From positions 4,096,856 through 4,160,855 of the forward strand of contig NC_083636.1 of the NCBI RefSeq assembly GCF_963576545.1: a stretch of DNA of 64,000 nt, read 5' to 3'. This document shows, piece after piece, positions 1-40,685 of this stretch; position 1 is the stretch's first letter; each line of letters opens with the position of its first letter. Below the pieces are notes generated by a model that had not been told where the DNA came from, searched no databases, and worked only from the letters and a program-made list of their open reading frames with translations. Source of the DNA: Limanda limanda. Its lineage: Eukaryota; Chordata; Actinopteri; Pleuronectiformes; Pleuronectidae. The translations under genes were made by a program, and so were the position numbers.

Positions 1-995
1 AGAGGAGGAGGAGGAGGAGGAGGAGGAGGAAGATGGTGGAGGTGGTGACTGCAGGAGATGCAGCAGCAGCACCTTTTCTTCTCTGAAACATATGCAAGAT
101 TAACACTAGGAATAAGTTGTGAGGGAGTTCATGCTCTGGAGATATTGAGCGATCTCTCCGGAGTCATTAGAATAACAAAGAAAATCCAGAGGAAGATTAA
201 TTCTGCAGCTTTCCTGCCTCTATAATTAAAAGTCTGGTTTTCAATGGGCCTCACGGGTCATTAAACTTAATCTACGTGTAATTAGAGTCAGAATCAAAGC
301 TCTTTTCATTCATCAAGTGCAACAGGTACGATCACCTGAGTCCATTCAAATCTACTGAAACGCGGCAAATTCATAAGTGCAGGCAAAACATGTTCTAAAG
401 ATGTCGAATACCAGTTTTATATTCATAGAATATTGTGTGCTATTGTGAAATTGACATACATAAATACATACATGCATCTTTTTATAGTTATATAGATGGT
501 TGTGCAACTTACATACAGTTTTTATCTTATCTTATTTATGAACATTATGTCAGTCACTCAGCTTCTATCTTTATATCTTTATCCACATCTTTAACTCCTG
601 CATAAAAACAACCTGAGAGGTTTTTTTTTGAACAGTAACTGCTTCTTCTTCTCATGTTGCACATCATCCAGCTCTCTGTCGTCATAGCAACTAATGCATA
701 TTATGTTTTGACTCCTCACAGCATGAAAAGCACACGTGTTACAAGTATAACGAGCCAGGGCACACACACAATACCAGCATCATAAATATGATTATTATGG
801 TCGTATTATTGTTAACACCTGTGTGACAAGCCTTTGGTAAAAAGCCTTTAACACTAACACTCTCCCTTCATAATTCATAACCTTGTAACTTTATAACCAC
901 AACCCCCTGTTTACAGCGTGAAAGATTTAGGACATCAGATATCTGGATTTTATGTTGAATTCGATGTTTCACTTCTTTAAGGTTTCCGACATTGT

Positions 996-1050
996 GCCTA
1001 AGTTGTAAGACACTTTGGATAAAAGCACCAACTGTTAAATGAGAATTTAA
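996..1050 (+). repeat. SINE-type 3' tail
   Basis: The phrase around GTAAGACACTTTGGATAAAA followed by AGC and TTAAATGA is the familiar tail of fish SINEs (consensus-like TCGCTTTGGATAAAAGCG...CTAAATGA). The upstream part of the element is too decayed to delimit. Confidence 0.5.
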
Positions 1051-2734
1051 TCAGAGAAATCGGCTAGAACCCTCCTGATGTGTTGGATCAGAGAAACGAT
1101 CATTTACACCGTGAAGCTGCTTTATTCAGCTCTTTTAGTGTCTGCTTGTTGTGTCTTGCGGACTTCAATGCTGCTTTCCCCTCTAACTTTATAATATTGT
1201 TTTTTAAAATTAAATGTAGATAGCCTGTTATATATTTTGAAGACCAATGTCGTCTGTATGAATATGAGAATGAAAGAACAAGGAAATGTTTTGGACAATC
1301 TGAAGTGGTACATAGCTGTTAATATTGAGGTGATACAAAATATAGTAATTGTTGATTTTCAATCATGAATACTGACGTCTGTAGATACACACTTAAATAT
1401 ATTTCCCATATTATAAAACACTCATTCTTGCCAGAAGTGCCTTTTGAGTACTTAATGCTTTATGTACTAATTTCTGGATTTTTTTGGAGATCACTGATGG
1501 AATCCAACTTTAAGAGCACGTACACAAATATGAAGCGAATATCTTGGGTCAAAGTTCACCAAAGATGGACTCCACGCAAAGCTACGTTGGGATTTTGCCT
1601 TCCCATCGGAATCAAACATTCCGAGATATGATTAAATTTCACAAATATTAAGTTGAATCGTTGCTTGTTTGTTAAATATGACCTGGAAGCAGGTGAAACT
1701 GAGATCAACTGATCTGAGCTCAAACTGAACTGAGCATCAAGGTTTTCAAACGCTGTTACAACCACAAGACAAACCGAGTATTGACTGTGTTGTCTAATGA
1801 AACCAGCTGGAGCAAACAGCTTGTGACCTGTCTCTCATCCCTGAGGATTCCCCCCCGCCCGTCCTCACAGAAGTGTTTACCGCCGTGTGCGTCCCGGCGG
1901 CTGAGGAGCTCGTTAGCATTGATTGATGGACTGCTGCTTTGATTATGTGTCCTGTATATATGAGATTGAACGGACCTGCTAATTATTACCACACGCCGAG
2001 CCACTGGAGAAGAGGTTCAGTGACGGCTCTGATGTGGAGTCGCCCCCCCCACGTCGTTGGAAAACACCCAATAAATGAACAACGAGGTTCTGAACGTCCT
2101 TGAAGTCTCACTTGAATTGGCTGCTGCTCAGAGGGAGAATTAAGTGACTGTCAGGTTTGCTTGCTTCACCGTATTAAAGCGTAATAAAACCAAAAAGAAG
2201 GAGGAAGTGACATTCAAGCACTAAACGATACAGGAAGTTTAAATGCCACACAAATGAATTGATCATATCAGCGACTGTGTGGTGTCGAGTGGTCGTTAAC
2301 ACCAGAGAAGTGCTGTGTTAATACCATTTAGAGGTGGGGGGGTGTGCTGTGATTAATTTACGACACAATTAGGTTACTAGTGTCGGTGTGTGAAGCAATA
2401 ATGTGACCAAACTACCTCAGAGCTTTTATTTAGATTTCTAGGACTATTTGTTTTATCAGTTTCTGCTCCGTGACTTTCTCTCTGCTCCTCTGATCCTCCT
2501 CTTTCTGTTCAGGTCGTAGTTTAATAAACCATAAGACATGATGTAAAGATACATGTACGGGTGGTTAGAGAGGAGGATGGATAGAGAGAGGGATGAAGAG
2601 AGTGAATGATGGATATATACAAAGTTAGATTCTTGGAATTAATGGATGGATTGATGGGCTGACGGGTAGATGGCAGATGGTTTGAGAGATGGATGAATGA
2701 TGGAAGCAAGAATAGGGAGATTTCTGGAACTGAT

Positions 2735-3822
2735 ATGTATGTAGACAGATAGATAGATGGATGGACAGATAAATAGATAGATATATAGATGGACCAATAG
2801 ATATATAGATATACAGATGGATAGATAGATAGTTAAATAAATAGACAGATAGATAGATAGTTAAATAAATGGACAGATAGATAGACGGATAGATATATAG
2901 ATTCGCAGATGGACAGATGAAAAGATAGATAGACAAATGGATAGATAGATAGTTATATAAATAAACAGATAGATAGACGGATAGATATATAGATTTGCAG
3001 ATGGACAGATAGATATATAAATAGACAGATAGATAGACAGATAGATAGATAGATGGACAAATAGATAGTTATATAGATAGATAGATATATATAGATAGAC
3101 AGATGGATAGATAGATAGATAGTTAAATAAATAGACAGATAGATAGACGGATAGAGATTTGCAGATGGACAGATGGAAAGATAGATAGTTATATAAATAA
3201 ACAGATAGATAGACGGATAGATATATAGATATATAGATGGACAGATAGTTATATAAATAGACAGGTAGATAAACAGATAGATATATAGATTTGCAGATGG
3301 ACAGACGGAAAGATAGATAGACAGATGGATAGATAGATAGATAGTTAAATAAATAGACAGATAGATAGACGGATAGAGATTTGCAGATGGACAGATGGAA
3401 AGATAGATAGACAGATGAATAGATAGATAGTTATATAAATAAACAGATAGATAGACGGATAGATATATAGATATATAGATGGACAGATAGTTATATAAAT
3501 AGACAGATAGATAGACATATAGATATATAGATGGACAGATAGTTATATAAATAGACAGATAGATAGACATATAGATATATAGATGGACAGATAGTTATAT
3601 AAATAGACAGATAGATAGACATATAGATATATAGATGGACAGATAGTTATATAAATAGACAGGTAGATAAACAGATAGATATATAGATTTGCAGATGGAC
3701 AGACGGAAAGATAGATAGACAGATAGATAGACGGATAGTTATATAGATAGATAGAAAGATAGATATATAGATTTACAGATGGATAGATGGACAGATATAT
3801 AGATGGACAGATATATAGTTAT

Positions 3823-3856
<34 letters not shown>

Positions 3857-3993
3857 GGACAGATATATAAATAGACAGATGGACAGATAGATAGTTATAT
3901 AAATAGACAGATGGATAGATATATAGATAGACAGATAGATAGTTATATAGATAGATAGATGGACAGATATATAAATAGACAGATGAATAGATA
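2735..3993. repeat. 1.25-kb GATA/GACA-type simple repeat array
   Basis: Imperfect tetranucleotides AGAT, AGAC, GGAC and TTAT alternate for about 1.25 kb. A higher-order unit of 52 bp (AGACAGATAGATAGACATAT, ATAGATATATAGATGGACAG, ATAGTTATATAA) repeats cleanly around 3500-3660. Reading frames on the minus strand translate as Tyr-Leu-Ser-Ile repeats and are not genes. Confidence 0.95.
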
Positions 3994-4590
3994 TTAGCAG
4001 TCATTCTTACCTCTACCCTTGACCTTAGGGTCAGAACGTGTTGGAGTCGTTGAACTCATGTAATTGAAACACAGTGGCAGAGGTTCCTTGGAGCAGGAAA
4101 CCAGAGGATCTGTTTGGTTTCATCTCCGTGACGATGAGCTTCTCTGACTCACCTCAGACAGCTGACCTCCTCCAAGGTGGGATTTAGTATGGATAGAGTC
4201 ATTATACTCTCCCTGCCGCTGCCTCCAGGCCCGGGCTCCTCCATAGAATGAAATTACATATAAATGCGTTTTTTCAATTACATATTAAACAGCTCTGGTC
4301 CTGAACTTGTCCGGGAGCAGAGGAGACTTTAATCTTTGTGTAATTATTTCTGTTCTCTGTCTCTCGCCCGGGAGAGAAAGAGCTTTTAACCAGAAACCAG
4401 CCGTCCTTTTTTATCGTGCTCTGATCCCTGATCGTCTTTATACACCTCCACCACCTCCATCCGTCACACTTCCTTTCTCTGACCCTTGATTTCTACGAAC
4501 CCGTGCATGCACCAGTCTCTTCCCGCCCCCCCCTCGGCCTCTCGCTCAGCCCTGCCCGCCATGCCTTTCTGTTCCCTCCCCTCCCTGCAG

Positions 4591-33440
<28,850 letters not shown>

Positions 33441-34482
33441 CGGAGCGGAGGAGGGGAGAGAGGAGGATGACGGGAGCAGCAGCAGCAGCGAGGGAGGAGC
33501 GGAGGGTGGAGAAGATAAAGGCCGTGACAGCCGAGCGGCTGTTGGTTTCCATGGCACAACTCGTTAAGATAGACGTAAACAAACCACCACCTCATCATCT
33601 CCGAGCTCCGCCTCTCGTCCCGTTCTTCTCCCGAGTCGTGAAACTCTCATTCAACAGCGATTGTCTCCACTGTGAACTCTGTTCAGGATTCTCCTCAACA
33701 TGTTACCTCCCCACTGTGACACCTTATGCACTACTATGGGAAACAATGAAACCTTTTTTTTGATTGTGTTGAATCTCGTTGGACTAACTTCCATTTGAAA
33801 CCCACCGGAACTTCTCGTAGCACCCGCCCTCGTTCCCACGGTTTCACTTTGTGTTTCCTGCTTCTCTCCAGGAGACGGCTGCACAGCCAAGACTGTTCCA
33901 CGCTCATTGCAAGCTTGGGTTTGTATATGTAAAAATGAACAAATGTAGATACAGATGCATTTATATATAATGTACACATAAAGATACTCCTATATGAATT
34001 ATAAATCTGTAACCTCGGTTGCATCAACACATAGTAATATATTTCAGAGATGATAATTCAGGCCTTCACAGACACATTGGGTCACGTCAGGCTGACGGCA
34101 ACACGCTCGTATTTATATTTATAACTTCATTCATTCGGAGATGCATCGTTTTCTGTTTCCACTTCTCCAGCGACTCCAAACCAGCTCAGTTTGATTTAAA
34201 TTTTTCCAGCAGAAAACGACGACTTTCTGCATCACAGCATCGGAGGAGTTGACCCTGTGACCTGCAGCTCGCTGGGTTAAATGAATTCAACAATCAACTC
34301 TGGGTTTTGTCAAAGTGAAGCAGCGGCAGAAAATATTCAGTTTGCATTTGCAAGTAACTTAATGCAGCTCTGATATAAAGTTAGGAGAGTTAGCGAGAGT
34401 GTTTACAGTTCAGCCACTTGATGCAGATTATATATTTGACCCACTTCCCTGAATATGCCTACTTTTTTTTTTTTTAAATAAA
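33441..34482 (+). other. whrn: Probable whrn 3' untranslated region
   Basis: About 1 kb of sequence after the whrn stop without recognised repeats, closing with a T-rich stretch and AATAAA at 34477-34482. The end point is inferred from that signal only; a further AATAAA near 38.3 kb could mark a longer form or an unrelated transcript. Confidence 0.45.
34477..34482 (+). terminator. Candidate whrn polyadenylation signal (AATAAA)
   Basis: A canonical AATAAA follows a run of T at the end of the presumed whrn 3' UTR. It is one of several such hexamers in the AT-rich flanks. Confidence 0.4.
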
Positions 34483-37400
34483 GATCTATTCATTAATTAT
34501 TCCCTGAGAAAATTGGTGAAAATGTCCACAAAAAACAAGCCTTATCCTGGATTTACCCTTCGTCCAGATCCACCCACACTGTAATGGATTCCTTCTGAGA
34601 CCGAGTCCACTGACCTGCGATCACCAACCACAAGGAGAAGAAAAATCTGGGTTTGATTTCCATGAAAATTCAATTAAGGATTCAAACTTTAATGAGAACC
34701 CGTCAGTTTTCCCTGATTCTCACTCAAACACAATCCTGTTGTGTTCAGATCAATTCTCTCTGGAGACATTTCTCACATTCGGCCACTTCCTGTGGGAGGT
34801 TTCCTCACAGGGGCAGAAACCGCCTGAGCTTTTCCCTCAGACCTGCTGCTCCCCGTGCTGAATAACAAGTGATGATTTTATTTTGTAATTTCATAGTTTG
34901 AATTATTCCCACCCTGGGGGGGGGGGGCTCGCTCAAGCCAATGCTCTGCGCAGCAATTACTCCCGAGAAGCGAGTAATGAGACGTTTAGAGGACGACACA
35001 CCGCCAAAGATTTTAGAGACACTCCTCCACACATGCTCACTCATGGAACATGTGTGTGTTTTTAGATGTGTGTGTGTGTGTGCACATACTTTTCATTTAT
35101 AGAAAAGCAATTAGGAGATAAGCAATCAGGTAGAGTGAAAGATGGAGCGAGAGAGGAAGACAGAGGAGGAGAGAGTGAGCCTAGGATTCAAACGGGAAGT
35201 GATTGTTGTTGTGGAGATGATTTGCTTCCTCTCAGGAAGCAGGCGAGCGTGGCGAGCGTGCACGGCGTGGAGAGCGTGCACGGGCGAAAACATCATCCAT
35301 GTGTCAATCTCACAAACTCACGTCAGGCTGCAGGTGGAGATGTGTGGAGCAATTAATCAGGTGTGTGTGTTCAGAATGTGTGAAGGAGTGTTTTCTGAAG
35401 GAGGAGACGGAAAGTGAAACAAATGCAGATGTCATGAAGGGAGCTGCAGAATGAGATGGAGAGGGGGGGGGGGGGTCTGAGCTCTGTGAAGAATGCCAAC
35501 AGGGCAGCTCTGTGACAAACTGCCGTCACACTCCTCGGCCGTTCTGCTGACGACGGAGAGAACTTCGCTCGTGCTTTTTTGTTTTGACAGTTTATCTGCT
35601 GTGCTCCTTCAAAATGTGACGCCTCGGAGACTCAGAGAAACAAAGTGAGAGCTGCAGGTTCTTTAAAGGTCATCGCAGGACGTGTGTGCACGAGAGGCCA
35701 GACCAGGATATGCAGACAGACTCATTTAAATTCATTCATGTGAAGTAATTTCATAACATGATGATTTCAGTCTGTTTCCTGAATTTCTGTCTGTAGGAAT
35801 TGATTTTGACCTATTTGCAGGAGGAAGAGCACATTGGCATATTTGCATTTCTGGTGTTTTCAGTGTACCTTTACAATTTAGGCCTCCTAATATAACGGTG
35901 CAAGTACACAATTTTTCTTTTCTCTGATTGCTTTTCCCTCGTTTTTCTGTCCCAGTGGTGAATTCATCCTCCTTTTAGCTCAGTTTTGGTCTCCACCAGC
36001 TTGTGAGAAAGACATCTGGCTCTTTAGCTCCTACTCGTTCTACTTTCCTTTAGCAGCTCATTGTTTGTGAGTCTTCTGGAGCTGGACAGGTCGTGCACGG
36101 AGGGTTTTATCCGAGCGTCTTTACTGAAAAGCAGCTGCTGGCGTAGGCGTTGATGAGACGTCTGAGACTCGTCAGCACACAGATGGTCTGCTCGTGCAAG
36201 AAGTGAAACGGTGAAGCCTTCTCTCTCACTACAGGGCAAATCATCATTATAAAACCATTGTGATGCCAAGGAGCGTGCACACCTGGCTTTGAAATGGAGA
36301 GGCAGGTGGATTTATCAAATGTTACTCCCGCAATAAGGTGACTAGTTGCAGCTAGAGGCAAAGTTTGGATTCCTCCTAAATGCACTGAGCACTTTAAACC
36401 GAGCATCTTCAGAGCAGAGCTTTTGATCGAAAGCTTCTACGTTTTGTATGAAACAGCTTTGTGTGTCCCAGAGCCTGATGAATCATTCATAAACGTGCAA
36501 AGACAAAAGGCACGAGGAGAGAGACGGAAGGAGAATATCAGGAAACCACCAGAGGTTCAGACACGTGAGGTTTCACCACAGTAAACAAATCATAAACCTG
36601 CAACCTGCAAATCATATTCAAATTAAGACTTTAACCATTAATCCTGCCGCAGGGTTTATAAAAACCTTTTGGTGTTGGTGGCTCAAGTCAACTGGCCCGG
36701 CCTGTTTATATAAAAGCTCTTATTCATATATGCAAATAGTTTGTTGATTTCCATGGTCTTTGAATACGCCCATTAACATGATTAGAAAAAAAGTATTTGC
36801 ATATTCAGCACATGTTGCAAACAAAATCAGGAAAAACAAAATGCTCAGAGCAACAACAGGCGAGCAGACGTGGAATCCATGATGCAACTGTGTGTGTGTT
36901 TGTGTGTCTGTGTGTGTATGAGACAGAGTGGGACACAGGTTGACAGAGACAGATAGACGTTCAGGCAGATGAGAGCAGGATTGTGTCTGAGTGGAAATAC
37001 TCTGTAAGAACAAGATCATCCTGAAGGAATCTCAGCTGCACAGGTTTTTCTTTTCAGCGTTTAAAACATCACACGAGACAAAACAAGGAAAACGTCTGTG
37101 TGATCATAGCTGGTAGGAGAGGTAAAGTGTTTCTCTAAATGTGACACGAATCAGGTTGTTTCAAGGTCTTTCGTATTAATTAAAGAATAAAAGCCTGATA
37201 GAAACATTTGGTCGCCGATGAGATTATTATTTGAAATAGAAAGTCAAAGTGCACAACTCATGAAAGCACTTTTAAATTCACAGGATTCAGTTTTTATTTG
37301 GAAATTTCACACATGAATATCAGTCCCCTAAATCCTTTATTTATTCTATGAGAAAAATTGAAAATCTATCTTGCAGTGTTAAAAACATTTAAAACTAATT

Positions 37401-40400
37401 CCTGGATCTGCCCCCCCGATCCAAAATGTATTTGGTTCTTTCCTGAACCACACAAAAGTTTTTGTGTGGTCTTACTTACGCACAAATGGACAGGGAAGAA
37501 ATATTACATCCTTGGCAGAGATAAAAAACTGCTTAAAGAAATAGTTAGTGACAACTCTGATGAGTTTGAGTAAATTTCCAGTCAATAAAAACAACGCAGC
37601 TACATGTGATGTAAAAGATGAGATGAAATGTTCTTTCTCTTTATCTCATTTTGTTCAAGTGAACATTTCCCGTTGACCTGAGAATCACTGATTCAATCCC
37701 TGCTCCTGCTCCTCGTGTCCATCAATGCCAAAGTTCCCTTAAGCAAGACACTGAACCCCCCCCCCTGCTGCTGGTTCCCTGCTCAGGTGAAATGTAGATA
37801 AATGCAAACGAGTCTCAGAGAACGAGTGAGAAGTCGATGACTGTGAAGTTCTTCAGGAAAAACGACAGCCATTGTGACGTTAACCCCACGTTTACTGATT
37901 GAGAATCGTCAAGAGTCAGAGACACAAAGACCCGCGGCTCCTCGGGGGATGATGGAGGGAAGCAATGGACGCCACTGGCAGTCTCATTAATCAGACGCCA
38001 ACACGGAGAGGTGGCGGCCTCGGCTCAGACATTGACTTCACCTGCGAGCCCCCCCCCCACCTCCAAACCACTGCTTCCCCGCAAAGGTCAGAGCCGCAAC
38101 AGCCCCTGTTGACCCCATTCATGATGTTTGTTTGTTTCACTGACCGAGCCTCCTGCTCCGTCACCTGCTCCACTTCATCTCACCCGCCTCCGTCCTTCAG
38201 CTCCTCCGTCCGTCCGCCTGCTTCCCTCCACATTTTAAATGACTGTTGTACAATGACATGCTGTTTATACAGAAAGTGTGTTTAATTTTTCAATAAAGAT
38301 ACCTGCACAAAAACTGGGCAAGTGGTCTGCTTTTATTTTGAAAAGGAAGAGGGTGATTCTCCCTGGTGCATTGTGCTGCACGGATACAATCCTGGTTTGT
38401 TTGGGTCAGAGAAGAGAAATCAAACTCGTGCAATGATTTTTTAACAGCAGAAGTTTGGGAGAACTTAGTTTGAATGTTAATGCTCTCGTGCACAAATTAT
38501 CACACATGAAGAAATGCTTTTCCCGGTTTGCTGTGGGAGAACGTGATGATGAAAACCCTTTGCAGAAGAACAGATATTATTTTAGCAGCCAATTAATGTC
38601 TTTATGTCATTTTTTACATCGTTCTGTTTCATTTCATTTATAAACTTGTCTCTTGTTCTTTTTTCCGAGTCTTGATTGATTCCTTTTCAGTTTAAATTTA
38701 CTCTGTGTTAATTGCTGTTTGTTTTTTGTTTTTTTTTTGGTCCTTTATCAAATTAGCAATAAATACAAATAGATGTTATCAAGTTAACATTGATTTGATG
38801 ACTGGGGTAAGAAACCTGCTCTCAGCCTCTCAAATATAAACACTTTCTGCATTTTCCTGGTTCTAAATAATTGCAAATTTGATAACTGGTTGGATAAAAA
38901 AGCGAGATATTGACTTTCCTCTTTATAATAGGAAATGGTCCTGGGTGCACAAACCAGTAGATTAAAAGGAAATTAAAATATTGATCGATTGCAGCTCTTC
39001 CACTATGCGAGAGATGATTATGGGGTGGCTAATTTTCTCTTTCTCATATGTCAGGTTTATGAGATTTAACAGGTTCAATAAGTCTTCAGCCCTGTGTTTG
39101 TATTGTCCTGGAAGCAGAGAACATGCACAGGCGGCCTCCTCTGACAGATCTGCTTACGCCAGCTCGACTCGATGCCAGTGACCATGGCTCTACGCTCGGT
39201 GAATACCAACAACACTCCACTGGAGTTTGACATTTGTTGCTGCTGCTGCTGAACCAAGATGAAATTGTCTTTTTCCTCTAGTGGAGGCAAACGTGTGATT
39301 GGAACGTCTCTGTTACACCGTGTTCACATGATGCATAAAAACATCCTGGGAGACGCTGGACACATGTTCCTACTCTACATGTAGATGCTGTGAGATTGGA
39401 TGTAATTTGCTTTATTTTGAATATATCTACCACTCTGAGTTATTGCAATGTTTCCTCATGAGACTAATGTTTGCTGGAGATTAAGTTCTGCAGCTCAATG
39501 ACCTTCAGATATTATGAACTATGTTGTTCTCTTGTGTGACTGTTCTAGAGATAATTAATCTATTAGTATTGAAAAGCCTTAAAGTCAGGGTGACTCTGGT
39601 ACATAGAAGAGGAAGAGTCTCTGCTCTTGTTACATTCTCTACCCAAGCACTTATTATAAAAAGTATTAAAGTGTGGAAGAGACTTTTTATGACCAGAGGG
39701 TGAAGTTTTAAATAATAAACACAAATAAAAACAGATACATTCTGATTGAAGCCATTATTAAACAGAAACACCTTTAAATATGTGAACCTTTGCATATTTT
39801 AATCAACATTTGTTCTTATAATCCAAACTACTAATTTAACATAAATATTTTCATACTTATACTGGAATGATATGTAAAGTTGTGAAGTGACGCCACCTAG
39901 TGTCCACTCCTTTAAACTACACCCTCAGCGTTGTAAGTCCCGCCTCTGAGCCTCACTCTTGACCAATCATTACTCAGTCCTTGATTTTAAGAGGTTTAGT
40001 TTATCCCTGATTTATGACTGTCAGGTAACACCACCTGCAACAAACCCCTCAAATCAAACAGTTGCATTTGAAGTCAGGTTATAAAATGTGTATTTAAAGG
40101 GATGAGAACACGTGGTTGGGACAGACACGAACCATACTGGGGTTTCATCGGAGAAAATGCCTTCGAGACATAACTCAGGGCTGAAAATCCCCTCATGTCA
40201 AGAGTTACTATTAAATCAGTGCCACTCGCCTCCGAACTTCTAATTAACCTCGTTAACAACAGAAACTTCAGCTTTTAAATGATAAATTAGCTCATCCGAC
40301 AATTAGAGAACGAAATAGAAAACACCACTTCACTTCATGTGGTTTCCTCTGCGTGTGTTTCGAGCCGGAAAGTAAAGCGCTGCTAACGATAAGGAACTTT

Positions 40401-40542
40401 TTTTATTATTAATAATTGAAAGTGGCACTAACGGTTAATTAGTGTGTACGCTGCTGGATTGTTGTTGTTGTTGTTGTTTTGTGAACGTGTGGACTCGTGG
40501 GAAAGCTTCTCAGTGAAGTGTGGGTGTGTTGTGGTGTGTGTG
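34483..40542. other. whrn-akna intergenic region
   Basis: 6 kb without a recognised gene on either strand. It has short TG tracts near 35070 and 36890, a SINE/LINE-like phrase near 37725 (AGCAAGACACTGAACCCC) and an AATAAA near 38292. An open frame at 37965-38285 has no recognisable domain. Confidence 0.55.
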
Positions 40543-40556
40543 GTTTCCATGGCGAC
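40543..40556. promoter_or_regulatory. X-box (RFX-type) motif upstream of akna
   Basis: GTTTCCATGGCGAC fits the RFX consensus RYYNYY-N1-3-RRNRAC exactly, with a 2-bp spacer. It lies about 130 bp before a GT donor (40686) that could end a non-coding first exon of akna. Motif match only; binding is not shown. Confidence 0.4.
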
Positions 40557-40559
40557 ACA

Positions 40560-40685
40560 GAGCCGCGTCCATTCACTTCTTTAGTTTTGTGGTTTTCAAG
40601 GCAACAGGCTCCTGCTGCTGCGACGTGTCTGAAATCTGCACTTTCTCCTGAAAGCCTCGATGCATCCGAACATCTGCAACCTGAG
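40560..40685 (+). other. akna: Possible non-coding first exon of akna
   Basis: GC-balanced sequence without repeats ends in AACCTGAG followed by the perfect donor GTAAGT at 40686. The next good acceptor in phase-free sequence is TTTCAG before 44117. The 5' limit is a guess. Confidence 0.3.

Larger units (their letters stand above)
1..4590. other. whrn intron (5' side cut by window edge)
   Basis: No coding sequence recognised. It begins with a short (GGA)n tract at 1-32, contains a SINE-like tail near 1000 and the long GATA/GACA array at 2735-3993. The missing upstream half of PDZ2 was looked for and not seen. Confidence 0.6.

Noticed and set aside
2953..3570. 205-codon open frame on the minus strand (Tyr-Leu-Ser-Ile repeats)
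   Set aside because: It is the translation of the GATA/GACA array; no start context, splice signals or homology.
37965..38285. 106-codon frame followed by AATAAA
   Set aside because: Cys/Ser/Pro-rich without domain, no promoter or splice support; may be part of a long 3' UTR.
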